A stretch of 64,000 nucleotides of DNA, taken from contig OY756958.1 in the NCBI GenBank assembly GCA_963580455.1, positions 17,806,501 through 17,870,500 on the forward strand. The letters are read 5' to 3'. The translations under genes were made by a program, and so were the position numbers. Below the pieces are notes generated by a model. It searched no databases. It was not told the origin of the DNA and worked only from the letters and a program-made list of their open reading frames with translations. The DNA comes from Euonymus europaeus. Lineage: Eukaryota > Streptophyta > Magnoliopsida > Celastrales > Celastraceae. This document shows positions 11,355 to 21,879 of the stretch, one piece after another. Within the stretch, counting starts at the first letter, position 1. The number at the start of each line of letters is the position of its first letter.

Positions 11355-12632
11355 CATAGAATAACAATAAAAAGTGTACACCGAGCAACTTTTATGTTTT
11401 GAAGTTGCTCAACTCTCTCTATTGAGTAGCTTTAAAAGTTTTTGTCCATTTGTCATAGAAAGTTGGTGTTTTCACATCGAAATAATCTAGGAAGCTTATA
11501 CTCGTAAAATTTGACATAGAAGAACAATAAAAAGTGTACACCGAGCAACTTTGATATTCCGAAGTTACGGAACTCACTCTATGGAGGAGCTTTAAACGGT
11601 TTTGTCCTTTTGTCATAGAAAGTTGGGTTTTTGGCATCGAAATAATCCAGGAAGCTTATACTCGTAAAATTTGATATAGAATAACAATAAAAAGTGTACA
11701 CCGAGCAACTTTTATGTTCTGAAGTTGCTCAACTCTCTCTATGGAGTAGCTTTAAAAGTTTTTGTCCATTTGTCAAGAAAGTTGGGGTTTTGGCATCGAA
11801 ATAATCTAGGAAGCTTATACTCGTAAAATTTGTGATAGAATAACAATAAAAAGTGTACACCGAGCAACTTTTATGTTCTGAAGTTGCTCAACTCTCTCTA
11901 TTGAGTAGCTTTAAAAGTTTTTGTCCATTTGTCATAGAAAGTTGGGGATTTTGCATCGAAAGAATCTAGGAAGCTTATAGTCGTAAAATTTGACATAGAA
12001 GAACAATAAAAAGTGTACACCGAGCAACTTTTAAGGTCCGAAGTTGCTGAACTCTCTATATGGAGTAGCTTTAAAGGTTTTGTTTATTTGTCATAGAAAG
12101 TTAGGGTTTTGGAATCGAAATAATCTAGGAAGCTTATACTCGTAAAATTTGACATAGAATAACAATAAAAAGTGTACACCGAGCAACTTTTATGTTCTGA
12201 AGTTGCTCAACTCTCTCTATTGAGTAGCTTTAAAAGTTTTTGTCCATTTGTCATAGAATGTTGGGGTTTTGGCATCGAAATAATCTTGGAACCTTATACT
12301 CGTAAAATTTGACGTAGAATAACAATAAAAAGTGTACACCGAGCAACTTTTATGGTCCGAAGTTGCTCAACTCTCTCTATGGTGTAGCTTTAAACGGTTT
12401 TGTTTATTTGTCGTAAAAAGTTAGTGTTTTGGAATCGAAATAATCTAGGAAGCTTATACTCGTAAAATTTGACATAGAATAACAATAAAAATTGTAGACC
12501 GAGCAACTTTTATGTTCTGAAGTTGCTCAACTCTCTCCATTGAGTAGCTTTAAAAGTTTTTGTCCATTTGTCATAGAAAGTTGGGGTTTTTGCATAGAAA
12601 TAATCTTGGAAGCTTTTACTCGTAAAATTTGA
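11355..12632 (+). repeat. HOR A to H, 1,278 bp variant (fourth occurrence)
   Basis: Offset of exactly 3,038 bp from 8,317-9,594 and 11,354 bp from 1-1,278. It shares TTACGGAACTC in B with the former. The only difference I noted against its 3,038 bp partner is G at 12,431 versus A at 9,393; I did not align every base. Confidence 0.9.
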
Positions 12633-13912
12633 CATAGAATAACAATAAAAAGTGTACACCGAGCAACTTTTATGTTTTGAAGTTGCTCAACTCTCTCTAT
12701 TGAGTAGCTTTAAAAGTTTTTGTCCATTTGTCATAGAAAGTTGGTGTTTTCACATCGAAATAATCTAGAAAGCTTATACTCGTAAAATTTGACATAGAAG
12801 AACAATAAAAAGTGTACACCGAGCAACTTTGATAATCCGAAGTTGCGCAACTCACTCTATGGAGGAGCTTTAAACGGTTTTGTCCTTTTGTCATAGAAAG
12901 TTGGGTTTTTGGCATCGAAATAATCTAGGAAGCTTATACTCGTAAAATTTGATATAGAATAACAATAAAAAGTGTACACCGAGCAACTTTTATGTTCTGA
13001 AGTTGCTCAACTCTCTCTATGGAGTAGCTTTAAAAGTTTTTGTCCATTTCTCATAGAAAGTTGGGGTTTTGGCATCGAAATAATCTAGGAAGCTTATACT
13101 CGTAAAATTTGTGATAGAATAACAATAAAAAGTGTACACCGAGCAACTTTTATGTTCTGAAGTTGCTCAACTCTCTCTATTGAGTTGCTTTAAAAGTTTT
13201 TGTCCATTTGTCATAAAAAGTTGGGGATTTTGCATCGAAAGAATCTAGGAAGCTTATAGTCGTAAAATTTGACATAGAAGAACAATAAAAAGTGTACACC
13301 GAGCAACTTTTAAGGTCCGAAGTTGCTGAACTCTCTATATGGAGTAGCTTTAAACGGTTTTGTTTATTTGTCATAGAAAGTTAGGGTTTTGGAATCGAAA
13401 TAATCTAGGAAGCTTATACTCGTAAAATTTGACATAGAATAACAATAAAAAGTGTACACCGAGCAACTTTTATGTTCTGAAGTTGCTCAACTCTCTCTAT
13501 TGAGTAGCTTTAAAAGTTTTTGTCCATTTGTCATAGAAAGTTGGGGTTTTGGCATCGAAATAATCTTGGAACCTTATACTCGTAAAATTTGACGTAGAAT
13601 AACAATAAAAAGTGTACACCGAGCAACTTTTATGGTCCGAAGTTGCTCAACTCTCTCTATGGTGTAGCTTTAAACGGTTTTGTTTATTTCTCGTAGAAAG
13701 TTAGTGTTTTGGAATCGAAATAATCTAGGAAGCTTATACTCGTAAAATTTGACATAGAATAACAATAAAAAGTGTACACCGAGCAACTTTTATGTTCTGA
13801 AGTTGCTCAACTCTCTCCATTGAGTAGCTTTAAAAGTTTTTGTCCATTTGTCATAGAAAGTTGGGGTTTTGGCATAGAAATAATCTTGGAAGCTTTTACT
13901 CTTAAAATTTGA
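12633..13912 (+). repeat. HOR A to H, 1,280 bp variant (third occurrence)
   Basis: Offset of 3,038 bp from 9,595-10,874, sharing TATTTCTCGTAG in G (near 13,686). It completes the third 16-monomer super-unit (11,355-13,912). Confidence 0.9.
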
Positions 13913-14872
13913 CATAGAATAACAATAAAAAGTGTACACCGAGCAACTTTTATGTTTTGAAGTTGCTCAACTCTCTCTATTGAGTAGCTTTAAAAGTTTT
14001 TGTCCATTTGTCATAGAAAGTTGGTGTTTTCACATCGAAATAATCTAGGAAGCTTATACTCGTAAAATTTGACATAGAAGAACAATAAAAAGTGTACACC
14101 GAGCAACTTTGATAATCCGAAGTTGCGCAACTCACTCTATGGAGGAGCTTTAAACGGTTTTGTCCTTTTGTCATAGAAAGTTGGGTTTTTGGCATCGAAA
14201 TAATCTAGGAAGCTTATACTCGTAAAATTTGATATAGAATAAAAATAAAAAGTGTACACCTAACAAGTTTTATGTTCTGAAGTTGCTCAACTCTCTCTAT
14301 GGAGTAGCTTTAAAAGTTTTTGTCCATTTGTCATAGAAAGTTGGGGTTTTGGCATCGAAATAATCTAGGAAGCTTATACTCGTAAAATTTGTGATAGAAT
14401 AACAATAAAAAGTGTACACCGAGCAACTTTTATGTTTTGAAGTTGCTCAACTCTCTCTATTGAGTAGCTTTAAAAGTTTTTGTCCATTTGTCATAGAAAG
14501 TTGGGGATTTTGCATCGAAAGAATCTAGGAAGCGTATAGTCGTAAAATTTGACATAGAAGAACAATAAAAAGTGTACACCGAGCAACTTTTATGGTCCGA
14601 AGTTGCTCAACTCTCTCTATGGAGTAGCTTTAAACGGTTTTGTTTATTTGTCCAAGAAAGTTAGGGTTTTGGAATCGAAATAATCTAGGAAGCTTATACT
14701 CGTAAAATTTGACATAGAATAACAATAAAAAGTGTACACCGAGCAACTTTTATGTTCTGAAGTTGCTCAACTCTCTCCATTGAGTAGCTTTAAAAGTTTT
14801 TGTCCATTTGTCATAGAAAGTTTAGGTTTTGGCATCGAAATAATCTTGGAAGCTTTTACTCGTAAAATTTGA
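13913..14872 (+). repeat. Six-monomer HOR: A-B-C-D'-E'-F/H hybrid, 960 bp
   Basis: Matches 2,559-3,838 (same ACACCTAACAA in C near 14,257 and GCGTATAGTCG in D' near 14,533) until the sixth monomer. That monomer starts as F (CTCCATTGAG, GTTTAGG) and ends as H (GGAAGCTTTTACTCG, near 14,847). F's right half, G and H's left half are gone, so two monomers (320 bp) were lost. This is the last unit of the homogeneous block. Confidence 0.88.
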
Positions 14873-17588
14873 CATAGAATAACAATAAAAAGTGTACACC
14901 GAGCAACTTTTATGTTTTGAAGTTGCTCAACTCTTTCTATTGAGTAGCTTTAAAAGTTTTTGTCCATTTGTCATAGAAAGTTGGTGTTTTCACATCGAAA
15001 TAATCTAGGAAGCTTATACTCGTAAAATTTGACATACAAGAACAATAAAAAGTGTACATCGAGCAACTTTGATAATCCGAAGTTGCGCAACTCACTCTAT
15101 GGAGGAGCTTTAAACGGTTTTGTCCATTTGTCCTAGAAAGTTGGGTTTGGCATCGAAATAATCTACGATGCTTATACTCGTAAAATTTGACGTAGAATAA
15201 CAATAAAAAGTGTACAACGAGCAACTTTGATGGTTTGGAATTGCTCAACTAACTATGAATTAGCTTTTAACGGTTTTGCCCATTTTTTATTGATAGTTGG
15301 GGTTTTGGCGTCAAACTAATCCAGCAAGCAAATACTCGTAAAATTTGACATAGAAGAACAATAAAAACTGTACACCGAGCAACTTTGATAGTCCGAAGTT
15401 GCACAACTCTCTCTATGGAGGAGCTTTTAATGTTTTTGTCCATTTGTCATAGAAAGTTCGGGTTTTGGCATCAAAATAATCCACAAAGCATATACTCGTA
15501 AAATTTGACATAGAAGAACAATAAAAAGTGTACACCGAGCGACTTTGATGATTAGAAGTTGCTGAACTCTCTCTATGGAGGAGCTTTTAACGTTTTTGTC
15601 CATTTGTCTTGTAAATTTGGTGTTTTCAAATGAAAATAATCTAGGAAGCTTATACTCGTAAAATTTGACATAGAAGAACAACAAAAAGTGTATACCGAGC
15701 AACTTTGATAGTCCGAAGTTGCTCAACTCACTCTATGGAGGAGCTTTAAACGGTTTTGTCCATTTGTCCTTGAAAGTTGCGGTTTTAGCATCAAACTAAT
15801 CCAGCAAGCATATACTAGTAAAATTTGACATAGAAGAACAACAAAAAGTGTACACCGAGCAACTTTGATAGTCCGAAGTTGCTCAACTCACTCTATGGAG
15901 GAGCTTTAAACGGTTTTGTCCATTTGTCATAGAAAGTTGGGGTTTTGGCATCGAAATAATCTAGGAAGCTTATACTCGTAAAATTTGACATAGAAGAACA
16001 ACAAAAAGTGTACACCGAGCAACTTTGATAGTCCGAAGTTGCACAATTCTCTCTATGGAGGAGCTTTTAATGTTTTTGTCCATTTGTCATAGAAAGTTGG
16101 GATTTTGGCATTGAAATAATCTAGGATGCTTATAGTCATAAAATTTGACATACAAGAACAATAAAAAGTGTACACCGAGCAACTTTTATGGTCCGAAGTT
16201 GCTCAACTCTCTCTATGGAGTAGCTTTAAACGGTTTTGTTTATTTGTCATAGAAAGTTAGGGTTTTGGAATCGAAATAATCTAGGAAGCTTATACTCGTA
16301 AAATTTGACATAGAAGAACAATAAAAAGTGTACACCGAGCAACTTTGATAGTCCGAAGTTGCTCAACTCACTCTATGGAGGAGCTTTAAACGGTTTTGTC
16401 CATTTGTTATAGAAAGTTAGGGTTTTGGCATCGAAATAATCTAGGAAGCTTATACTCGTAAAATTTGACGTAGAAGAACAATAAAAAGTGTACAATGAGC
16501 TACTTTGATGGTCCGAAATTGCTCAACTGTCACTATGAACTAGCTTTTAACGATTTTGCTCATTTCTTATTGATAGTTGGGGTTTTGGCATCAAAATAAT
16601 CCAGCAAGCATATACTCGTAAAATATGACATAGAAGAACAACAAAAAGTGTACACCGAGCAACGTTTATGTTCTGAAGTTGCTCAACTCTCTCTGTGGAG
16701 TAGCTTTAAAAGTTTTTGTCCATTTGTCATAGAAAGTTGGGGTTTTGGCATCGAAATAATCTAGGAAGCTTATACTCGTAAAATTTGTGATAGAATAACA
16801 ATAAAAAGTGTACACCGAGCAACTTTTATGTTCTGAAGTTGCTCAACTCTCTCTATTGAGTAGCTTTAAAAGTTTTTGTCCTTTTGTCATAGAAAGTTGG
16901 GGATTTTGCATCGAAAGAATCTAGGAAGCTTATAGTCGTAAAATTTGACATAGAAGAACAATAAAAAGTGTACACCGAGCAACTTTTATGGTCCGAAGTT
17001 GCTCAACTCTCTCTATGGAGTAGCTTTAAACGGTTTTGTTTATTTGTCCAAGAAAGTTAGGGTTTTGGAATCGAAATAATCTAGGAAGCTTATACTCGTA
17101 AAATTTGACATAGAATAACAATAAAAATTGTACACCGAGCAACTTTTATGTTCTGAAGTTGCTCAACTCTCTCTATTGAGTAGATTTAAAAGTTTTTGTC
17201 CATTTGTCATAGAAAGTTGGGGTTTTAGCATCGAAAAAATCTAGGAAGCTTAGAGTCGTAAAATTTGACATAGAAGAACAATAAAAAGTGTACACCAAGC
17301 AACTTTTATGGTCCGAAGTTGCTCAACTCTCTCTATGGAGTAGCTTTAAACGGTTTTGTTTATTTGTCGTAGAAAGTTAGGGTTTCGGAATCGAAATAAT
17401 CTAGGAAGCTTATACTCGTAAAATTTGACATAGAATAACAATAAAAAGTGTACACCGAGCAACTTTTATGTTCTGAAGTTGCTCAACTCTCTCCATTGAG
17501 TAGCTTTAAAAGTTTTTGTCCATTTGTCATAAAAAGTTGGGGTTTTGGCATCGAAATAATCTTGGAAGCTTTTACTCGTAAAATTTGA
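14873..17588 (+). repeat. ~2.7 kb unit, copy 1 (17 monomers)
   Basis: Starts with an A-type monomer and runs through mixed types. These include a short monomer (AACTAACTATGAATTAGC near 15,250), the GAGCGACTTTGATGATTAG type (near 15,538) and the ACAATGAGCTAC type (near 16,492). The next copy begins 2,716 bp later. Against it, this copy has lost one 158 bp monomer, with the junction in AGTTG at 15,775-15,779 joining the left part of one monomer to the CGGTTTTAGCATCAAAC part of the next. Confidence 0.82.
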
Positions 17589-18226
17589 CATAGAATAACA
17601 ATAAAAAGTGTACACCGAGCAACTTTTATGTTTTGAAGTTGCTCAACTCTCTCTATTGAGTAGCTTTAAAAGTTTTTGTCCATTTGTCATAGAAAGTTGG
17701 TGTTTTCACATCGAAATAATCTAGGAAGCTTATACTCGTAAAATTTGACATAGAAGAACAATAAAAAGTGTACACCGAGCAACTTTGATAATCCGAATTT
17801 GCGCAACTCACTCTATGGAGGAGCTTTAAACGGTTTTGTCCATTTGTCCTAGAAAGTAGGGGTTTTGGCATCGAAATAATCTACGAAGCTTATACTCGTA
17901 AAATTTGACGTAGAAGAACAATAAAAAGTGTACAACGAGCAACGTTGATGGTTTGGAATTGCTCAACTAACTATGAAGTAGCTTTTAACGGTTTTGCCCA
18001 TTTTTTATTGATAGTTGGGGTTTTGGCGTCAAACTAATCCAGCAAGCATATACTCGTAAAATTTGACATAGAAGAACAATAAAAAGTTTATACCGAGCAA
18101 CTTTGATAGTCCGAAGTTGCACAACTCTCTCTATGGAGGAGCTTTTAATGTTTTTGTCCATTTGTCATAGAAAGTTCGGGTTTTGGCATCAAAATAATCC
18201 ACAAAGCATATACTCGTAAAATTTGA

Positions 18227-18386
18227 CATAGAAGAACAATAAAAAGTGTACACCGAGCGACTTTGATGATTAGAAGTTGCTCAACTCTCTCTATGGAGGA
18301 GCTTTTAACGTTTTTGTCCATTTGTCTTGTAAATTTGGTGTTTTCAAATTGAAATAATCTAGGAAGCTTATACTCGTAAAATTTGA
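18227..18386 (+). repeat. Representative d-type monomer (GAGCGACTTTGATGATTAG)
   Basis: A distinct 160 bp monomer subtype with GCGACTTTGATGATTAGAAG, CTTTTAACGTTTTTGTCC, TCTTGTAAATTTGG and TTCAAATTG. It recurs throughout 15-63 kb, usually after a monomer with CAAAATAATCCACAAAGC and often before a type-b monomer. In the left arm GAGCGACTT replaces GAGCAACTT, which weakens the dyad by one pair. Confidence 0.85.
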
Positions 18387-18546
18387 CATAGAGGAACAAC
18401 AAAAAGTGTACACGGAGCAACTTTGATAGTCCGAAGTTGCTCACCTCACTCTATGGAGGAGCTTTAAACGGTTTTGTCCATTTGTCCTTGAAAGTTGGGG
18501 TTTTGGCATCAAAATAATATAGGAAGCTAATACTCCTAAAATTTGA

Positions 18547-18704
18547 CGTAGAAGAACAATAAAAAGTGTACAACGAGCAACTTTGATGGTCTGGAATTGC
18601 TCAACTCACTATGAAGTATCTTTTAACGGTTTTGCCCATTTTTGATTGATAGTTGCGGTTTTGGCATCAAACTAATCCAGTAAGCATATACTCGTAAAAT
18701 TTGA
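18547..18704 (+). repeat. Representative short c-type monomer (158 bp)
   Basis: Subtype with GACGTAGAAG at its start, GTGTACAACGAG, GGTCTGGAATTGCTC, CTCACTATGAAGTAGC (two bases shorter than CTCACTCTATGGAGGAGC), TTTTGCCCATTTTTG and CATCAAACTAATCC. It is 2 bp shorter than the standard monomer. Copies of it account for the small deficits seen in large repeat lengths, such as 3,195 instead of 3,200. Confidence 0.88.
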
Positions 18705-20144
18705 CATAGAAGAACAACAAAAATTGTACACCGAACAACTTTGATAGTCCGAAGTTGCTCAACTCACTCTATGGAGGAGCTTTAAACGGTTTTGTCCATT
18801 TGTCATAGAAAGTTCGGGTTTTGGCATCGAAATAATCTAGGAAGCCTATACTCGTAAAATTTGACATAGAAGAACAATAAAAAGTGTACCCCGAGCAACT
18901 TTGATAGTCCGAAGTTGCACAACTCTCTCTATGGAGGAGCTTTTAATGTTTTTTTCCATTTGTCATAGAAAGTTGGGGTTTTGGCATTGAAATAATCTAG
19001 GATGCTTATAGTCGTAAAATTTGACATAGAAGAATAATGAAAAGTGTACACCGAGCAACTTTTATGGTCCGAAGTTGCTCAACTCTCTCTATGGAGTAGC
19101 TTTAAACGGTTGTGTTTATTTGTCATAGAAAGTTAGGGTTTTGGAATCGAAATAATCTAGGAAGCTTATACTCGTAAAATTTGACATAGAAGAACAATAA
19201 AAAGTGTACACCGAGCAACTTTGATAGTCCGAAGTTGCTCAACTCACTCTATGGTGGAGCTTTAAACGGTTTTGTCCATTTGTTATAGAAAGTTAGGGTT
19301 TTGGCATCGAAATAATCTAGGAAGCTTATACTCGTAAAATTTGACGTAGAAGAACAATAAAAAGTTTACAATGAGCTACTTTGATGGTCCGAAATTGCTC
19401 AACTCTCACTATGAACTAGCTTTTAACGGTTTTGCTCATTTCTTATTGATAGTTAGTGTTTTGGCATCAAAATAATCCAGCAAGCATATACTCGTAAAAT
19501 TTGACATAGAAGAACAACAAAAAGTGTACACCGAGCAACTTTTATAGTCCAAAGTTGCTCAACTCACTTGATGTAGGAGCTTTAAACGGTTTTGTCCTTT
19601 TGTCATAGAAAGTTGGGTTTTTGGCATCGAAATAATCTAGGAAGCTTATACTCGTAAAATTTGTGATAGAATAACAATAAAAAGTGTACACCGAGCAACT
19701 TTTATGTTCTGAAGTTGGTCAACTCTCTCTATTGAGTAGCTTTAAAAGTTTTTGTCCATTTGTCATAGAAAGTTGGGGATTTGGCATCGAAAGAATCTAG
19801 GAAGCTTATAGTCGTAAAATTTGACATAGAAGAACAATAAAAAGTGTACACCGAGCAACTTTTATGGTTCGAAGTTGCTCAACTCTCTCTATGGAGTAGC
19901 TTTAAACGGTTTCGTTTATTTGTCATAGAAAGTTAGGGTTTTGGAATCGAAATAATCTAGGAAGCTTATACTCGTAAAATTTGACATAGAATAACAATAA
20001 AAAGTGTACACCGAGCAACTTTTATGTTCTGAAGTTGCTCAACTCTCTCCATTGAGTAGCTTTAAAAGTTTTTGTCCATTTGTCATAGAAAGTTGGTGTT
20101 TTGGCATCGAAATAATCTTGGAAGCTTTCACTCGTAAAATTTGA

Positions 20145-21879
20145 CATAGAATAACAATAAAAAGTGTACACCGAGCAACTTTTATGTTTTGAAGTTGCTC
20201 AACTCTCTCTATTGAGTAGCTTTAAAAGTTTTTGTCCATTTGCCATAGAAAGTTGGTGTTTTCACATCGAAATAATCTAGGAAGCTTATACTCGTAAAAT
20301 TTGACATAGAAGAACAATAAAAAGTGTACACCGAGCAACTTTGATAATCCGAAGTTGCGCAACTCACTCTAAGGAGGAGCTTTAAACGGTTTTGTCCATT
20401 TGTCCTAGAAAGTTGGGGTTTTGGCATCGAAAGAATCTAGGAAGCTTATAGTCGTAAAATTTGACATAGAAGAACAATCAAAAGTGTACACCGAGCAACT
20501 TTTATGGTCCGAAGTTGCTCAACTCTCTCTATGGAGTAGCTTTAAACGGTTTTGTTTATTTGTCCAAGAAAGTTAGGGTTTTGGAATCGAAATAATCAAG
20601 GAAGCTTATACTCGTAAAATTTGACATAGAATAACAATAAAAAGTGTACACCGAGCAACTTTTATGTTCTGAAGTTGCTCAACTCTCTCCATTGAGTAGC
20701 TTTAAAAGTTTTTGTCCATTTGTCATAGAAAGTTGGGGTTTTGGCATCGAAATAATCTTGGAAGCTTATACTCGTAAAATTTGACGTAGAATAACAATAA
20801 AAAGTGTACACCGAGCAACCTTTATGTTTTGAAGTTGCTCAACTCTCTCAATTGAGTAGCTTTAAAAGTTTTTGTCCATTTGTCATAGAAAGTTGAGGTT
20901 TTGGCATCGAAAGAATCTCGGAAGCTTATAGTCGTAAAATTTGACATAGAAGAACAATAAAAAGTGTACACCGAGCAACGTTTATGGTCCGAAGTTGCTC
21001 AACTCTCTCTATGGAGTAGCTTTAAACGGTTTTGTTTATTTGTCCAAGAAAGTTAGGGTTTTGGAATCGAAATAATCTAGGAAGCTTATACTCGTAAAAT
21101 TTGACATAGAATAACAATAAAAAGTGTACACCGAGCAACTTTTATGGTCCGAAGTTGCTCAATTCTCTCTATGGAGTAGCTTTAAGTGGTTTTGTTTATT
21201 TGTCATAGAAAGTTAGGGTTGTGGAATCGAAATAATCTAGGAAGCTTATACTCGTAAAATTTGACATAGAATAACAATAAAAAGTGTACACCGAGCAACT
21301 TTTATGTTCTGAAGTTGCACAACTCTCTCTATTGAGTAGCTTTAAAAGTTTTTGTCCATTTGTCATAGAAAGTTGGGGTTTTGGCATTGAAATAATCTTG
21401 GAAGCTTACACTCGTAAAATTTGACATAGAATAACAATAAAAAGTGTACACCAAGCAACTTTTATGTTTTGAATTTGCTCAACTCTCTCTATTGAGTAGC
21501 TTTAAAAGTTTTTGTCCTTTGTCATAGAAAGTTGGGGTTTCGGCATCGAAAGAATCTAGGAAGCTTATAGTCGTAAAATTTGACATGGAAGAACAATCAA
21601 AAGTGTACACCGAGCAACTTTTATGGTCCGAAGTTGCTCAGCTCTCTCTATGGAGTAGCTTTAAACGGTTTTGTTTATTTGTCGTAGAAAGTTAGGGTTT
21701 TGGAATCGAAATAATCTAGGAAGCTTATACTCGTAAAATTTGACATAGAATAACAATAAAAAGTGTACACCGAGCAACTTTTATGTTTTGAAGTTGCTCA
21801 ACTCTCTCTATGGAGTAGCTTTAAAAGTTTTTGTCCATTTGTCATAGAAAGTTGGGGTTTTGGCATCGAAATAATCTAG
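20145..21879 (+). repeat. Mosaic satellite block of T-rich type monomers
   Basis: Begins with A-type and B-type monomers like the start of the two preceding units, then changes near 20,420 to an alternation of D-like (CGAAAGAATCTAGGAAGC), E'-like (TTATGGTCCGAAG with TTTGTTTATTTGTCCAAG) and F- or H-like monomers. Two-to-three-monomer repeats are visible (for example 20,480-20,800 against 20,960-21,130). I do not see a stable higher-order period. No gene or foreign DNA. Confidence 0.7.

Larger units (their letters stand above)
17589..20144 (+). repeat. ~2.7 kb unit, copy 2 (16 monomers, 2,556 bp)
   Basis: Aligns with 14,873-17,588 at an offset of about 2,716-2,718 bp up to about 18,490, then at 2,876 bp because this copy keeps a monomer (18,498-18,655) lost in copy 1. 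Near 19,980-20,050 two monomers present in copy 1 are missing here. One monomer near 19,520-19,600 (ACTTGATGTAGGAGC) is of a different type from its copy 1 counterpart. Confidence 0.82.
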
